DNA of 64,000 nt from Muribaculum gordoncarteri (lineage in GTDB: Bacteria > Bacteroidota > Bacteroidia > Bacteroidales > Muribaculaceae), in assembly GCF_004803695.1 (NCBI RefSeq), contig NZ_CP039393.1, positions 2,356,001-2,420,000 of the forward strand. Reading direction: 5' to 3'. The notes under the pieces are model-generated. The model saw nothing but the letters and a program-made list of their open reading frames with translations. It searched no databases and was not told where the DNA came from. The first letter of the stretch is position 1; each line of letters opens with the position of its first letter. Positions 29,916-36,790 of the stretch are shown here, piece by piece. The position numbers and the translations under genes are program-made.

Positions 29916-30791
29916 ATGTGGATAGTCCTTGCCATAGTATCGGCGTTGTGCCTCGGCGTCTATGATGTGTTCAAGAAACTGTCGCTCAACGCAAACAATG
30001 TACTCATCGTACTTTTCCTGAACACGCTCTTCAGCTCGCTGCTGATGGCGCCCATCATCGTAAGCGGACTCGTTGACGGTGACATAGGGCTCGGCGGCAA
30101 CATCACGGGTCACCTCTACATCGTGGTCAAGGCATTTATCGTGCTCACCTCCTGGCTGTTGGGCTACTACGGCATCAAGCATCTTCCGCTCACGATAGCC
30201 GGCCCCATCAATGCGTCACGACCGGTAATTGTGCTCGTGGGCGCACTCTTAATATTCGGCGAACGGCTCAATCTCCTGCAGTGGATAGGTATCGCGCTCG
30301 GTTTATGGTCGCTCTACTTCATCAGCCGCATAGGAGGCAAGGAGGGATTCTCGCTCAAGCACAGCCGCTGGTTGTGGATGAGCCTCGGAGCCACTTTCAT
30401 GGGAGCGGTGAGCGCACTCTACGACAAATATCTGCTGAAACATTACGAGCCGCTGGAGGTTCAGGCATGGTATTCGTTCTACCAGTTCATAATAATGGGC
30501 ATAACGATAGCCATAATGCTGCGCGCCACCAAGAATCACACCAAATTCCAGTGGCGGTGGACCATACCGTGCATATCACTCTTCCTCACCATAGCTGACA
30601 TCGCCTACTTCTACTCACTGTCGATCGACGGCTCAATGATATCGGTGATTTCAATGATACGCCGAGGCAGCGTCATCGTGTCATTCCTCTACGGAGTCAT
30701 GGCCCTCCACGAAAAGAATGTAAAGATGAAACTGATCGATCTGTCGGTACTTCTTGTGGGACTTGTATGCCTTGTTCTCGGAAGCCGCTGA
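29916..30791 (+). CDS. EamA/DMT family permease
   Basis: This 291-residue inner-membrane protein has about ten hydrophobic segments arranged as two EamA repeats. Recognisable parts are the N-terminal ALCLGVYDVFKKLSLN, the middle GPINASRPVIVLVGALLIFGERLNLLQWIGI and the second-repeat end MIRRGSVIVSFLYGVMALHEKN. Family members export metabolites, and the substrate is unknown. It begins 4 bases after the antiporter gene, so the two are probably co-transcribed. It ends 86 bases before guaA. Confidence 0.88.
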   Translation: MWIVLAIVSALCLGVYDVFKKLSLNANNVLIVLFLNTLFSSLLMAPIIVSGLVDGDIGLGGNITGHLYIVVKAFIVLTSWLLGYYGIKHLPLTIAGPINASRPVIVLVGALLIFGERLNLLQWIGIALGLWSLYFISRIGGKEGFSLKHSRWLWMSLGATFMGAVSALYDKYLLKHYEPLEVQAWYSFYQFIIMGITIAIMLRATKNHTKFQWRWTIPCISLFLTIADIAYFYSLSIDGSMISVISMIRRGSVIVSFLYGVMALHEKNVKMKLIDLSVLLVGLVCLVLGSR

Positions 30792-30832
30792 TTTCGGTCG
30801 AGCCTATGTCGGCATATATCATTTTTATTTTG

Positions 30833-30840
30833 TAAATTTG
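30833..30840 (+). promoter_or_regulatory. -7 box of guaA
   Basis: TAAATTTG, 37 bases before the guaA ATG. The -33 position is not conserved. Confidence 0.5.
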
Positions 30841-30877
30841 CACAAAGTAATTTTCATCAATCCATCACATTTGGACT

Positions 30878-32401
30878 ATGCAAGAGAAAATCATCATTCT
30901 TGACTTCGGCAGTCAGACGACACAGCTAATAGGCCGTCGAGTGCGCGAACTCAACACCTATTGCGAAATTGTGCCCTACAACAAGTTTCCGCATGACGAT
31001 CCGTCGGTAATAGGCGTCATTCTTTCGGGTAGCCCGTTCTCCGTTTATGACGAAAAAGCCTTCAAGGTCGACCTGAGCAACATCCGCGGCAAATATCCCA
31101 TTTTGGGCATCTGCTACGGCGCTCAATTCATGTCCTACACCAACGGCGGAAAGGTAGAGCCGGCAGGCACTCGTGAATATGGCCGCGCCCACCTTGAAAA
31201 GTTTGATCACGAGAATCCCCTGCTCCACGGGCTACGTGACAACTCACAGGTGTGGATGAGTCATGGCGACACGATTACCGCCATCCCCGACAATTTCAAA
31301 ATCATAGCATCGACCGACAAAGTAGCCGTTGCAGCCTATCAGGCTGAAGGCGAGAAGCTATGGGGAGTACAGTTCCACCCCGAAGTATATCACACCGAGG
31401 ACGGAACCCAGCTGCTCAAGAACTTCGTAGTCGATATATGCGGCAGCCGTCAGGACTGGAGCGCAGCATCATTCATCGAAAGCACTGTGGCCGAACTCAA
31501 AAAGCAACTCGGCGACGACAAGGTTGTGCTGGGACTTAGCGGCGGTGTCGACTCATCGGTAGCGGCAGTGTTGCTCAACAAGGCCATCGGCAAAAATCTC
31601 ACCTGCATATTTGTCGATCACGGAATGTTGCGCAAAAACGAGTTCAAGAATGTGCTTCACGACTATGAATGTCTTGGACTGAATGTCATAGGAGTTGACG
31701 CAAGCAAGAAATTCTTCAGCGAACTTGCAGGCGTTACCGAGCCCGAGCGCAAACGCAAAATCATAGGAAAAGGCTTCATCGATGTATTTGACGAAGAGGC
31801 CCACAAGATAAAGGATGTAAAGTGGCTTGCCCAGGGAACCATCTATCCCGACTGCATCGAGTCGCTCTCCATAACAGGAACCACAATCAAGAGCCACCAC
31901 AATGTGGGCGGACTCCCCGAAAAGATGAACCTCAAGCTTTGCGAGCCGCTTCGCCTCCTCTTCAAGGACGAAGTACGCGCCGTAGGACGCGAGCTCGGAA
32001 TGCCGGAGCATCTCATCAAGCGTCATCCCTTCCCCGGCCCCGGACTTGCAGTGCGCATACTCGGTGACATAACTCCCGAAAAGGTGCGCATACTTCAAGA
32101 TGCCGACGACATATTCATCCAGGGACTTCGTGACTGGGACCTCTATGACAAAGTATGGCAAGCCGGAGTGATACTGCTTCCCGTGCAGAGCGTAGGCGTA
32201 ATGGGCGACGAGCGCACCTATGAACGCGCCGTAGCACTTCGCGCAGTCACCTCAACCGATGCCATGACCGCCGACTGGGCCCACCTGCCCTACGACTTCA
32301 TGGCGAAAGTGAGCAACGACATCATCAACAAAGTGAAAGGCGTAAACCGAGTTTGCTACGACATCTCCTCCAAGCCACCGGCAACAATCGAGTGGGAGTA
32401 A
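30878..32401 (+). CDS. guaA: GMP synthase (glutamine-hydrolysing)
   Basis: This 507-residue enzyme converts XMP to GMP. The class I glutamine amidotransferase domain is at residues 1-190 with Cys79 ([10 protein letters not shown]), and [11 protein letters not shown] supplies the catalytic His and Glu. The ATP-pyrophosphatase domain follows with the PP-loop [13 protein letters not shown]. The C-terminal dimerisation domain ends in the conserved [10 protein letters not shown]. The gene is intact. Its last 18 codons are echoed by two degraded copies 2.2 and 2.7 kb downstream, so this 3' end appears to serve as an insertion site. Confidence 0.97.
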   Translation: MQEKIIILDFGSQTTQLIGRRVRELNTYCEIVPYNKFPHDDPSVIGVILSGSPFSVYDEKAFKVDLSNIRGKYPILGICYGAQFMSYTNGGKVEPAGTREYGRAHLEKFDHENPLLHGLRDNSQVWMSHGDTITAIPDNFKIIASTDKVAVAAYQAEGEKLWGVQFHPEVYHTEDGTQLLKNFVVDICGSRQDWSAASFIESTVAELKKQLGDDKVVLGLSGGVDSSVAAVLLNKAIGKNLTCIFVDHGMLRKNEFKNVLHDYECLGLNVIGVDASKKFFSELAGVTEPERKRKIIGKGFIDVFDEEAHKIKDVKWLAQGTIYPDCIESLSITGTTIKSHHNVGGLPEKMNLKLCEPLRLLFKDEVRAVGRELGMPEHLIKRHPFPGPGLAVRILGDITPEKVRILQDADDIFIQGLRDWDLYDKVWQAGVILLPVQSVGVMGDERTYERAVALRAVTSTDAMTADWAHLPYDFMAKVSNDIINKVKGVNRVCYDISSKPPATIEWE

Positions 32402-32439
32402 ACTCGAATTTTTCGTCACAAACGCAAATGGCTATTATA

Positions 32440-32478
32440 CAGTTGCTTATATTCTACATTTAAGAATCTAAGCAACTG
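32440..32478 (+). repeat. Long inverted repeat between guaA and the EcoRI-type genes
   Basis: CAGTTGCTTA-T-ATTCT (32440-32455) pairs with AGAAT-C-TAAGCAACTG (32463-32478). This gives 15 base pairs with a single T-C mismatch and a 7-base loop. The heptamer GCTATTA lies just outside at 32431, overlaps the right end at 32478, and recurs inverted near 32511. No T-run follows, so it is a poor terminator. A regulatory element or an island end is possible. Confidence 0.6.
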
Positions 32479-32524
32479 CTATTAATCTAAATGCATAATA
32501 AAAAATTTCTAATAGCATACTGTA

Positions 32525-32554
32525 ATTGCACCCCACATTTTTTTCGTATTTTTG
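32525..32554 (+). promoter_or_regulatory. Promoter of the EcoRI-type operon
   Basis: TATTTTTG (32547-32554) with ATTG (32525-32528) 18 bases upstream. The R-gene ATG at 32573 is 18 bases further on. A Bacteroidetes-style promoter here means the foreign operon should be readable by the host. Confidence 0.6.
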
Positions 32555-32572
32555 CATTATAGACTAAAAAAT

Positions 32573-33406
32573 ATGGCAAAAAAGAACCAATCTAAAAGAT
32601 TAACCCAACAACATAAAACCACTCACGGTGTAGTGGGTATATTTGGTGAAGGAGCAAAATTGCACGACATGACAGTTGGGCAGGTATCACATATGGTTCT
32701 AACTCAACTTAAAACTGATTTTCCTACATTATCGTTTAGATATAGAAATAGTATTCGCAAGGAAGAAATTAATTTGGCACTACAAAAAGTTGACAAAGAA
32801 TTGGGTCAAACATTATTTGTTCCAAATTCCAGTATTATTCCAGATGGCGGTATAATAGAAGTCAAAGATGATTATGACGAATGGCGCGTAATCTTGGTAT
32901 CAGAAGCTAAACATCAAGGGAAAGATATAGAAAATATATTGGCAGGTAAATTAGTTGGCAAGAATAATGACCAAGATTTAATGGCGGCCGGAAATGCTAT
33001 TGAGAGATCTCACAAAAACATCTCAGAGATAGCAAATTTTATGTTAGGTGAATCACACTTTCCCTATGTCCTTTTTCTGGAGGGCTCCAACTTTTTGACG
33101 GAAACAATTAGAATTACCCGTCCTGACGGGCGTATGGTTGTTCTTGAGTATAATTCTGGAATGCTTAATAGATTAGACCGACTAACTGCTGCAAATTATG
33201 GATTGCCTATAAATACAAATCTATGTAAAAATAGGTTTGTTCACCATAAAGATAGAACAATAATGATCCAAGCTGCATCCATTTACACCCAAGGTGACGG
33301 AGGGCATTGGGCAACTGAGCAGATGTTCTATATCATGTTAGAAATTGCAAGAACATCTATCCAAGTTCTTTACAGCGATTTATTTTGTCAGGTTCAAAAC
33401 AAATAA
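32573..33406 (+). CDS. EcoRI-type type II restriction endonuclease
   Basis: This 277-residue protein has the same length as E. coli EcoRI. By recall it aligns with EcoRI without gaps in the regions compared, sharing long identical blocks such as MAAGNAIERSHKNISEIANF and LNRLDRLTAANYG. The PD-(D/E)xK catalytic residues fall at EcoRI numbering: Asp91 (IPDGG), Glu111 and Lys113 (SEAKHQG). The recognition residues Asn141, Glu144, Arg145, Arg200 and Arg203 are all present, so cleavage of GAATTC is predicted. The start MAKKNQSKRL is taken after the promoter. The gene is clearly more AT-rich than the core genes around it, which suggests transfer. The cognate methylase follows after 12 bases. Confidence 0.95.
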   Translation: MAKKNQSKRLTQQHKTTHGVVGIFGEGAKLHDMTVGQVSHMVLTQLKTDFPTLSFRYRNSIRKEEINLALQKVDKELGQTLFVPNSSIIPDGGIIEVKDDYDEWRVILVSEAKHQGKDIENILAGKLVGKNNDQDLMAAGNAIERSHKNISEIANFMLGESHFPYVLFLEGSNFLTETIRITRPDGRMVVLEYNSGMLNRLDRLTAANYGLPINTNLCKNRFVHHKDRTIMIQAASIYTQGDGGHWATEQMFYIMLEIARTSIQVLYSDLFCQVQNK

Positions 33407-33418
33407 AGTTACTTTTTT

Positions 33419-34423
33419 ATGGCAAGAAAAGCGACTAATACGATTTTACATAAAGCAAAGAGCTCAAAGAGTGATGAGTTCTACACATTGCGTGAAGATA
33501 TTGAGCGAGAACTGACATTTTACAAAGATTCCTTTCACGGAAAAACTGTATATTGCAACTGTGATAATCCAAAGGAAAGTAATTTCTTCAAATACTTCTT
33601 TGAGAATTTTAAGCTCATCGGTTTAAAAAAGCTTATTGCATCATACTTTGTTCCTAATACCCAAGATTTATTTAACGAATCAGAGCCTAAGCATGGCAGT
33701 TATATATCGGTAACTTTAGACGACCTCGACACCAATATATCAGACTTGCCATGCAAACCTCTCAAAGGGAATGGTGATTTCAGAAGTTATGAATGTACTT
33801 CATTATTGAAGCAATCTGACATAATCGTAACAAATCCACCATTTTCTCTTTTTAGGGAACATATTTCACAAATTGTTCGATATAGAAAACAATTTCTTGT
33901 TATTGGCAACATAAATGCAATTACATATCAAGAGGTATTTAATCTGATACAATCAAACAGAGCATGGTTGGGAATACATCTTGGGAGGGGAATCTCAGGG
34001 TTTAAAGTTCCCGATCATTATGAAATGTATGGAACTGAAACACATATATCAAGTAACGGTGATCGAATTATTTCACCAAACAATTGCTTATGGCTCACAA
34101 ATATTGATATTCAATCCAGACATGATCTTCTACCGCTGACAAAAATATACCGTGGAAATGAGGATTTATACCCTAAATATGATAATTACGATGGCATTAA
34201 TGTCAACAGAACTCAAGATATACCAATGGACTATGAAGGTGCCATAGGTGTGCCTATAACTTTTCTACACAAATATAATCCATCACAATTTGAGATTATT
34301 CAGTTCAGAAAAGGCAATGATGGTAAAGATCTTTCAATCAACGGTAAATGTCCTTACTTTCGTATCCTTATAAAAAACAAGGAGCCTATCAAGGCAACTT
34401 ATCAAAGTTCTTTGTTTGCTTAA
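33419..34423 (+). CDS. EcoRI-type adenine-specific DNA methyltransferase
   Basis: This 334-residue N6-adenine methyltransferase closely resembles M.EcoRI by recall. Shared features are the N-terminal ARKATNTILHKAKSSKSDEF, the SAM-binding region YCNCDNPKESNFFKYF and catalytic motif IV NPPF at residues 139-142. WLGIHLGRG and the C-terminal INGKCPYFRILIKNK also match. It should protect GAATTC by methylating the second A. It has about eight extra C-terminal residues compared with the 326 I recall for M.EcoRI. It lies 12 bases after the endonuclease gene and appears intact. Confidence 0.95.
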   Translation: MARKATNTILHKAKSSKSDEFYTLREDIERELTFYKDSFHGKTVYCNCDNPKESNFFKYFFENFKLIGLKKLIASYFVPNTQDLFNESEPKHGSYISVTLDDLDTNISDLPCKPLKGNGDFRSYECTSLLKQSDIIVTNPPFSLFREHISQIVRYRKQFLVIGNINAITYQEVFNLIQSNRAWLGIHLGRGISGFKVPDHYEMYGTETHISSNGDRIISPNNCLWLTNIDIQSRHDLLPLTKIYRGNEDLYPKYDNYDGINVNRTQDIPMDYEGAIGVPITFLHKYNPSQFEIIQFRKGNDGKDLSINGKCPYFRILIKNKEPIKATYQSSLFA

Positions 34424-34554
34424 TTATTTGCAGTAGAAGAAACCTGCTATTTTCAGATTATTTCATTTGAATTAGCTGGAATATAGCTAATCTACAGAGG
34501 GTTAACCTCAACCAGATTTTCGTAATCGTGCCAAAATGCGCCCTGACAATGATA
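34424..34554. other. AT-rich intergenic stretch after the methyltransferase gene
   Basis: No gene is supported. It contains two small hairpins: GCAG/CTGC at 34430-34447 followed by TATTTTC, a weak terminator candidate, and ATTAGCT/AGCTAAT at 34471-34491. From 34471 an open frame without a start codon runs into the guaA-like tail described next. Confidence 0.4.
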
Positions 34555-34608
34555 AAACTAACTTATAATGCTGATAATCAATCCTTCTGCATTATCGAGT
34601 TGGAGTAA
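34555..34608 (+). repeat. Degraded copy A of the guaA 3' end (18 codons)
   Basis: These codons read KLTYNADNQSFCIIELE-stop and align without gaps to the guaA ending [17 protein letters not shown]-stop. The last 17 bases around the stop, ATCGAGTnGGAGTAAAC, differ from guaA at one position. The copy lies between the EcoRI-type pair and the HigA-like gene, as expected for an attachment-site duplication. Confidence 0.6.
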
Positions 34609-34668
34609 ACCAACGCAACGCAAACGCCATAAAATCATAAAAAACAGCTGAACATTTACTCTATAATA

Positions 34669-34700
34669 TTTGTCTGATTATTACTAATTAGTTATATTTG
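34669..34700 (+). promoter_or_regulatory. Promoter and possible operator of the HigA-like gene
   Basis: TTTG (34669-34672), 20 bases, TATATTTG (34693-34700). The spacer contains the perfect palindrome ACTAATTAGT (34683-34692), well placed for autorepression. The first ATG is only 4 bases past the -7 box, so the mRNA may be leaderless. Confidence 0.65.
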
Positions 34701-34704
34701 CGAC

Positions 34705-35010
34705 ATGAAATTAGCCACGCTCCCTACTGCAAATAAGATGCTCGATGAAAAATACGGCGAATTGGGTTCTCTTTCGCGAGAACAGTTCAACGAGGAATCT
34801 ATCGCGTGGTTCTATGGCAATATGATTCGTGAACGCCGTAAAGAATTGAAAATGACCCAGAAGCAGATAGCTGACAAAATTGACCGTGAGCAAAGTTATA
34901 TCGCACGAGTAGAACAAGGCAAAACCGACATACAATTATCGAGTTTCTTTCGCATAGCTGCCGTGCTTGGTATCCAATTTATCCCAACGTTTGTTTCGGT
35001 TTTAAAATAA
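34705..35010 (+). CDS. XRE-family regulator, HigA-like orphan antitoxin
   Basis: This 101-residue protein has a Cro/C1-type helix-turn-helix at about residues 45-95 (IRERRKELKMTQKQIADKIDREQSYIARVEQGKTDIQLSSFFRIAAVLG). The N-terminal segment LDEKYGELGSLSREQFNEES resembles HigA antitoxins of RelE/HigB systems. No toxin gene lies on either side, so it is an orphan. Because the ATG at 34705 is almost on top of the promoter, the Met at 34738 is a realistic alternative start (90 residues). Copies of the guaA tail lie before and after it. Confidence 0.85.
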   Translation: MKLATLPTANKMLDEKYGELGSLSREQFNEESIAWFYGNMIRERRKELKMTQKQIADKIDREQSYIARVEQGKTDIQLSSFFRIAAVLGIQFIPTFVSVLK

Positions 35011-35047
35011 ACAAAGATTCGATCAAAACAGCACCCCGTCAATGACG

Positions 35048-35101
35048 AGGATAACATATAATGCTGAGCATCAACACATCCGCATTATAGAGTGGGAGTA
35101 G
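35048..35101 (+). repeat. Degraded copy B of the guaA 3' end (18 codons)
   Basis: These codons read RITYNAEHQHIRIIEWE-stop and align gap-free with the guaA tail [17 protein letters not shown]-stop. GAGTGGGAGTA is identical to guaA. Copy B matches copy A at 38 of the 47 bases from 35054 to 35100. It separates the HigA-like gene from the Hip module. Confidence 0.65.
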
Positions 35102-35130
35102 CTTTGTTTCCGTCAGACGACAAACTTATC

Positions 35131-35163
35131 ATAAGCCCCGGCTATGCCGAGGCTTATTTTTTT
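35131..35163 (+). terminator. Terminator behind guaA copy B
   Basis: ATAAGCC-C-CGGC (35131-35142) pairs with GCCG-A-GGCTTAT (35146-35157) around a TAT loop and runs into TTTTTTT. It begins 29 bases after the copy B stop codon. It may be the original guaA terminator displaced by the insertions. It also ends the HigA-like transcript. Confidence 0.85.
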
Positions 35164-35185
35164 ATCTCGCAGAGGACTCAACAAC

Positions 35186-35265
35186 AAAATCACAACATAT
35201 TGTGATTTTAGCTCTATTTATCAAATATTTTTTCGTATATTTGCAAAAACCACAATATATTGTGA
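35186..35265 (+). promoter_or_regulatory. Paired HipB operators flanking the hip promoter
   Basis: CACAACATATTGTGA (35191-35205, within a palindrome with 10-bp arms at 35186-35209) and CACAATATATTGTGA (35251-35265) differ at one base. They start exactly 60 bases apart, so they should face the same side of the helix. The -7 box TATATTTG (35236-35243) lies between them. The second operator ends two bases before the hipB ATG. Confidence 0.8.
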
Positions 35266-35267
35266 AA

Positions 35268-35474
35268 ATGGAATCCATAGGAGAACGAATAAAACAACGC
35301 CGCAAAATGCTCAACATAACCCAAGAGCAGCTTGCCGACATTGCGGAAGTAGGCATAAACACCTTGACGAAAATAGAACGTGACGAGGGAAATCCGACCT
35401 TGAAAGTCCTGCTAAAAGTACTTGACACCCTCGGCCTTGAAATAAAAATAACCATTAAAACTATGAATCAATAA
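35268..35474 (+). CDS. hipB: HipB-like helix-turn-helix antitoxin
   Basis: This 68-residue XRE-family DNA-binding protein has IGERIKQRRKMLNITQEQLADIAEVGINTLTKIERDEGNPTL as its helix-turn-helix and a short C-terminal strand (LEIKITIK) suited to dimerisation. The ATG at 35268 follows the second operator. A longer frame would begin inside the promoter. The stop codon overlaps the next start (TAATG). By context it is the repressor of a HipBST-type module. Confidence 0.88.
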   Translation: MESIGERIKQRRKMLNITQEQLADIAEVGINTLTKIERDEGNPTLKVLLKVLDTLGLEIKITIKTMNQ

Positions 35475-35797
35475 TGAGAATGGCAAACGTATATATAAAC
35501 AATGTATTGGCCGGAGTAATCGTTGAAAATAATCGCAATGATTACATATTCCGGTATGATAACACATACTATCAAAACCGTTCAAATCCACCGGTAAGCC
35601 TGACGCTTCCGCTTACTCGGCAAGAGCATCGTTCCACTCACCTGTTTCCGTTCTTCTCCAACATGTTATCGGAAGGAAGCAATCGTCGCATTCAGTCCCG
35701 ATTCCTTAAAATTGACGAAAACGATAATTTCGGACTATTGTTGGCAACTGCACAATACGACACTCCGGGAGCCATTACCATAAAGCCCATTAAATGA
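35474..35797 (+). CDS. HipS-like protein (HipA N-terminal subdomain)
   Basis: This 107-residue protein corresponds to the N-terminal subdomain of HipA kinases, encoded separately as in HipBST systems. Typical segments are ANVYINNVLAGVIVENNRNDYIFRYD, PPVSLTLPLTRQEHRSTHLFPFFSNMLSEG and NDNFGLLLATAQYDTPGAITIKPI. It is coupled to hipB by TAATG and to the kinase remnant by ATGA. The frame is intact. In HipBST systems this protein can act as the antitoxin. Confidence 0.85.
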   Translation: MRMANVYINNVLAGVIVENNRNDYIFRYDNTYYQNRSNPPVSLTLPLTRQEHRSTHLFPFFSNMLSEGSNRRIQSRFLKIDENDNFGLLLATAQYDTPGAITIKPIK

Positions 35798-36031
35798 TGG
35801 AAATAAATCACTGCCCCTCACTTCTCATTCCGGGTTATTCAACCTATTCTCAAACAGCGTTGAAAAGGCTCACATCAGGACTTCCGGTAAGCCACGTGCT
35901 CCCCTATACTTCTCTTGCATCAAATGAAGTAATAACTAAATGCCTCGTTCCTGTCGGATGAGCTAAAACGCACATATCGACTGATATATCGCACACGATT
36001 GAAAAGTTACCTCCAGGCGGGCATTGATTGA
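35794..36031 (+). pseudogene. Remnant of HipT/HipA kinase with large internal deletion
   Basis: The first frame, 55 codons from 35794, has the start of a HipA-type kinase (CPSLLIPGYSTYSQTALKRL, VSHVLPYTS) and stops at 35961. From about 35945, in another frame, the sequence resembles a HipA C-terminus (SFLSDELKRTYRLIYRTRLK) and ends at TGA 36029-36031. The whole catalytic core is missing, about 200 or more residues by comparison with complete family members. The start overlaps the HipS-like stop, so this was the third gene of a hipB-hipS-hipT operon. Confidence 0.85.
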
Positions 36032-36262
36032 GCGGAAATATTATGGTTCATTAAGAATTGACTCCATGAAAATAAAGTTTAAGCATTGCCGGCGGAAGTT
36101 ACCTTCGCCTCGGCCACTCGTTGGCGATTTTCCTCATCTCTTTCGGTCACGATGGAACCCCATCGCTCCCTCAATAGCTAAAGAAAATCACTTAACAATT
36201 GACCGCCCTGCCATTAACATTTATTGTCGTACCGGCTCTATAGTGTGATTGACTTTTTTTCG
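36032..36262. other. Intergenic tail of the accessory island
   Basis: No convincing gene. An open frame with a TTG start (36024-36248) has no recognisable domain and overlaps the hip remnant. A GC-rich imperfect hairpin lies at 36088-36114. Composition shifts back towards the chromosomal value here, so the island's right boundary is probably within this stretch. Confidence 0.4.
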
Positions 36263-36270
36263 TAACTTTG
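36263..36270 (+). promoter_or_regulatory. -7 box before the DUF4494 gene
   Basis: TAACTTTG, 45 bases before the ATG at 36316. No clear -33 element. Confidence 0.5.
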
Positions 36271-36315
36271 TATTACAATTACAATTTCATTTAATAATTA
36301 AACTGAACAGAAAAA

Positions 36316-36768
36316 ATGGCACAATGGTTTGAATGTAAAGTGCGCTACGATAAATTGATGGAAAACGGTATGCAAAAGAAGGTCAACGAGCCTTACATGG
36401 TTGACGCTCTCAGCTTTACCGAAGCCGAAGCACGCATAATCGAGGAAGTAACCCCGTTCATTTCAGGCGACTTTTCAGTATCGGCTGTAAAGCGCACCAA
36501 CATATCGGAAATATTCTGGGACGACTCAGCCGACAAGTGGTATCACGTAAAAGTAAACTTCATCACCATCGATGAAAAAAGTGCGGTAGAAAAGAAAACC
36601 ACATCCCACATACTCGTGGCCGCATCCGACTTCAAAGGCGCACTCGACAACTTCATGGAAGGCATGAAAGGCACAATGGCCGACTTCGAGATAGCATCCA
36701 TCGCCGAAACCACTATAATGGATGTTTACAAGGCCAAGCTGTCATCGACCTCACCTGCTGAAGCATAA
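36316..36768 (+). CDS. DUF4494 domain protein
   Basis: This 150-residue cytosolic protein of the Bacteroidetes DUF4494 family has the conserved N-terminus WFECKVRYDKLMENGMQKKVNEPYMVDALSFTEAEARIIEE. The SEIFWDDSADKWYHVKVNFITIDE block follows. It has no signal peptide or membrane segment. Function unknown. The YggS-type gene starts 22 bases after it, so the two are probably co-transcribed. Confidence 0.88.
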   Translation: MAQWFECKVRYDKLMENGMQKKVNEPYMVDALSFTEAEARIIEEVTPFISGDFSVSAVKRTNISEIFWDDSADKWYHVKVNFITIDEKSAVEKKTTSHILVAASDFKGALDNFMEGMKGTMADFEIASIAETTIMDVYKAKLSSTSPAEA

Positions 36769-36790
36769 CAAAATCACTCCTCGGCTCGCC

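Noticed and set aside
34471-34608. Treating the frame that ends in guaA copy A as a real small gene
   Set aside because: It has no start codon near its beginning and no promoter. Its only recognisable part is the guaA-like tail, so it is better described as a remnant.
36024-36248. A 74-codon open frame after the Hip remnant
   Set aside because: It uses a TTG start, overlaps the kinase remnant, has low-complexity content with no recognisable family, and lacks a promoter.
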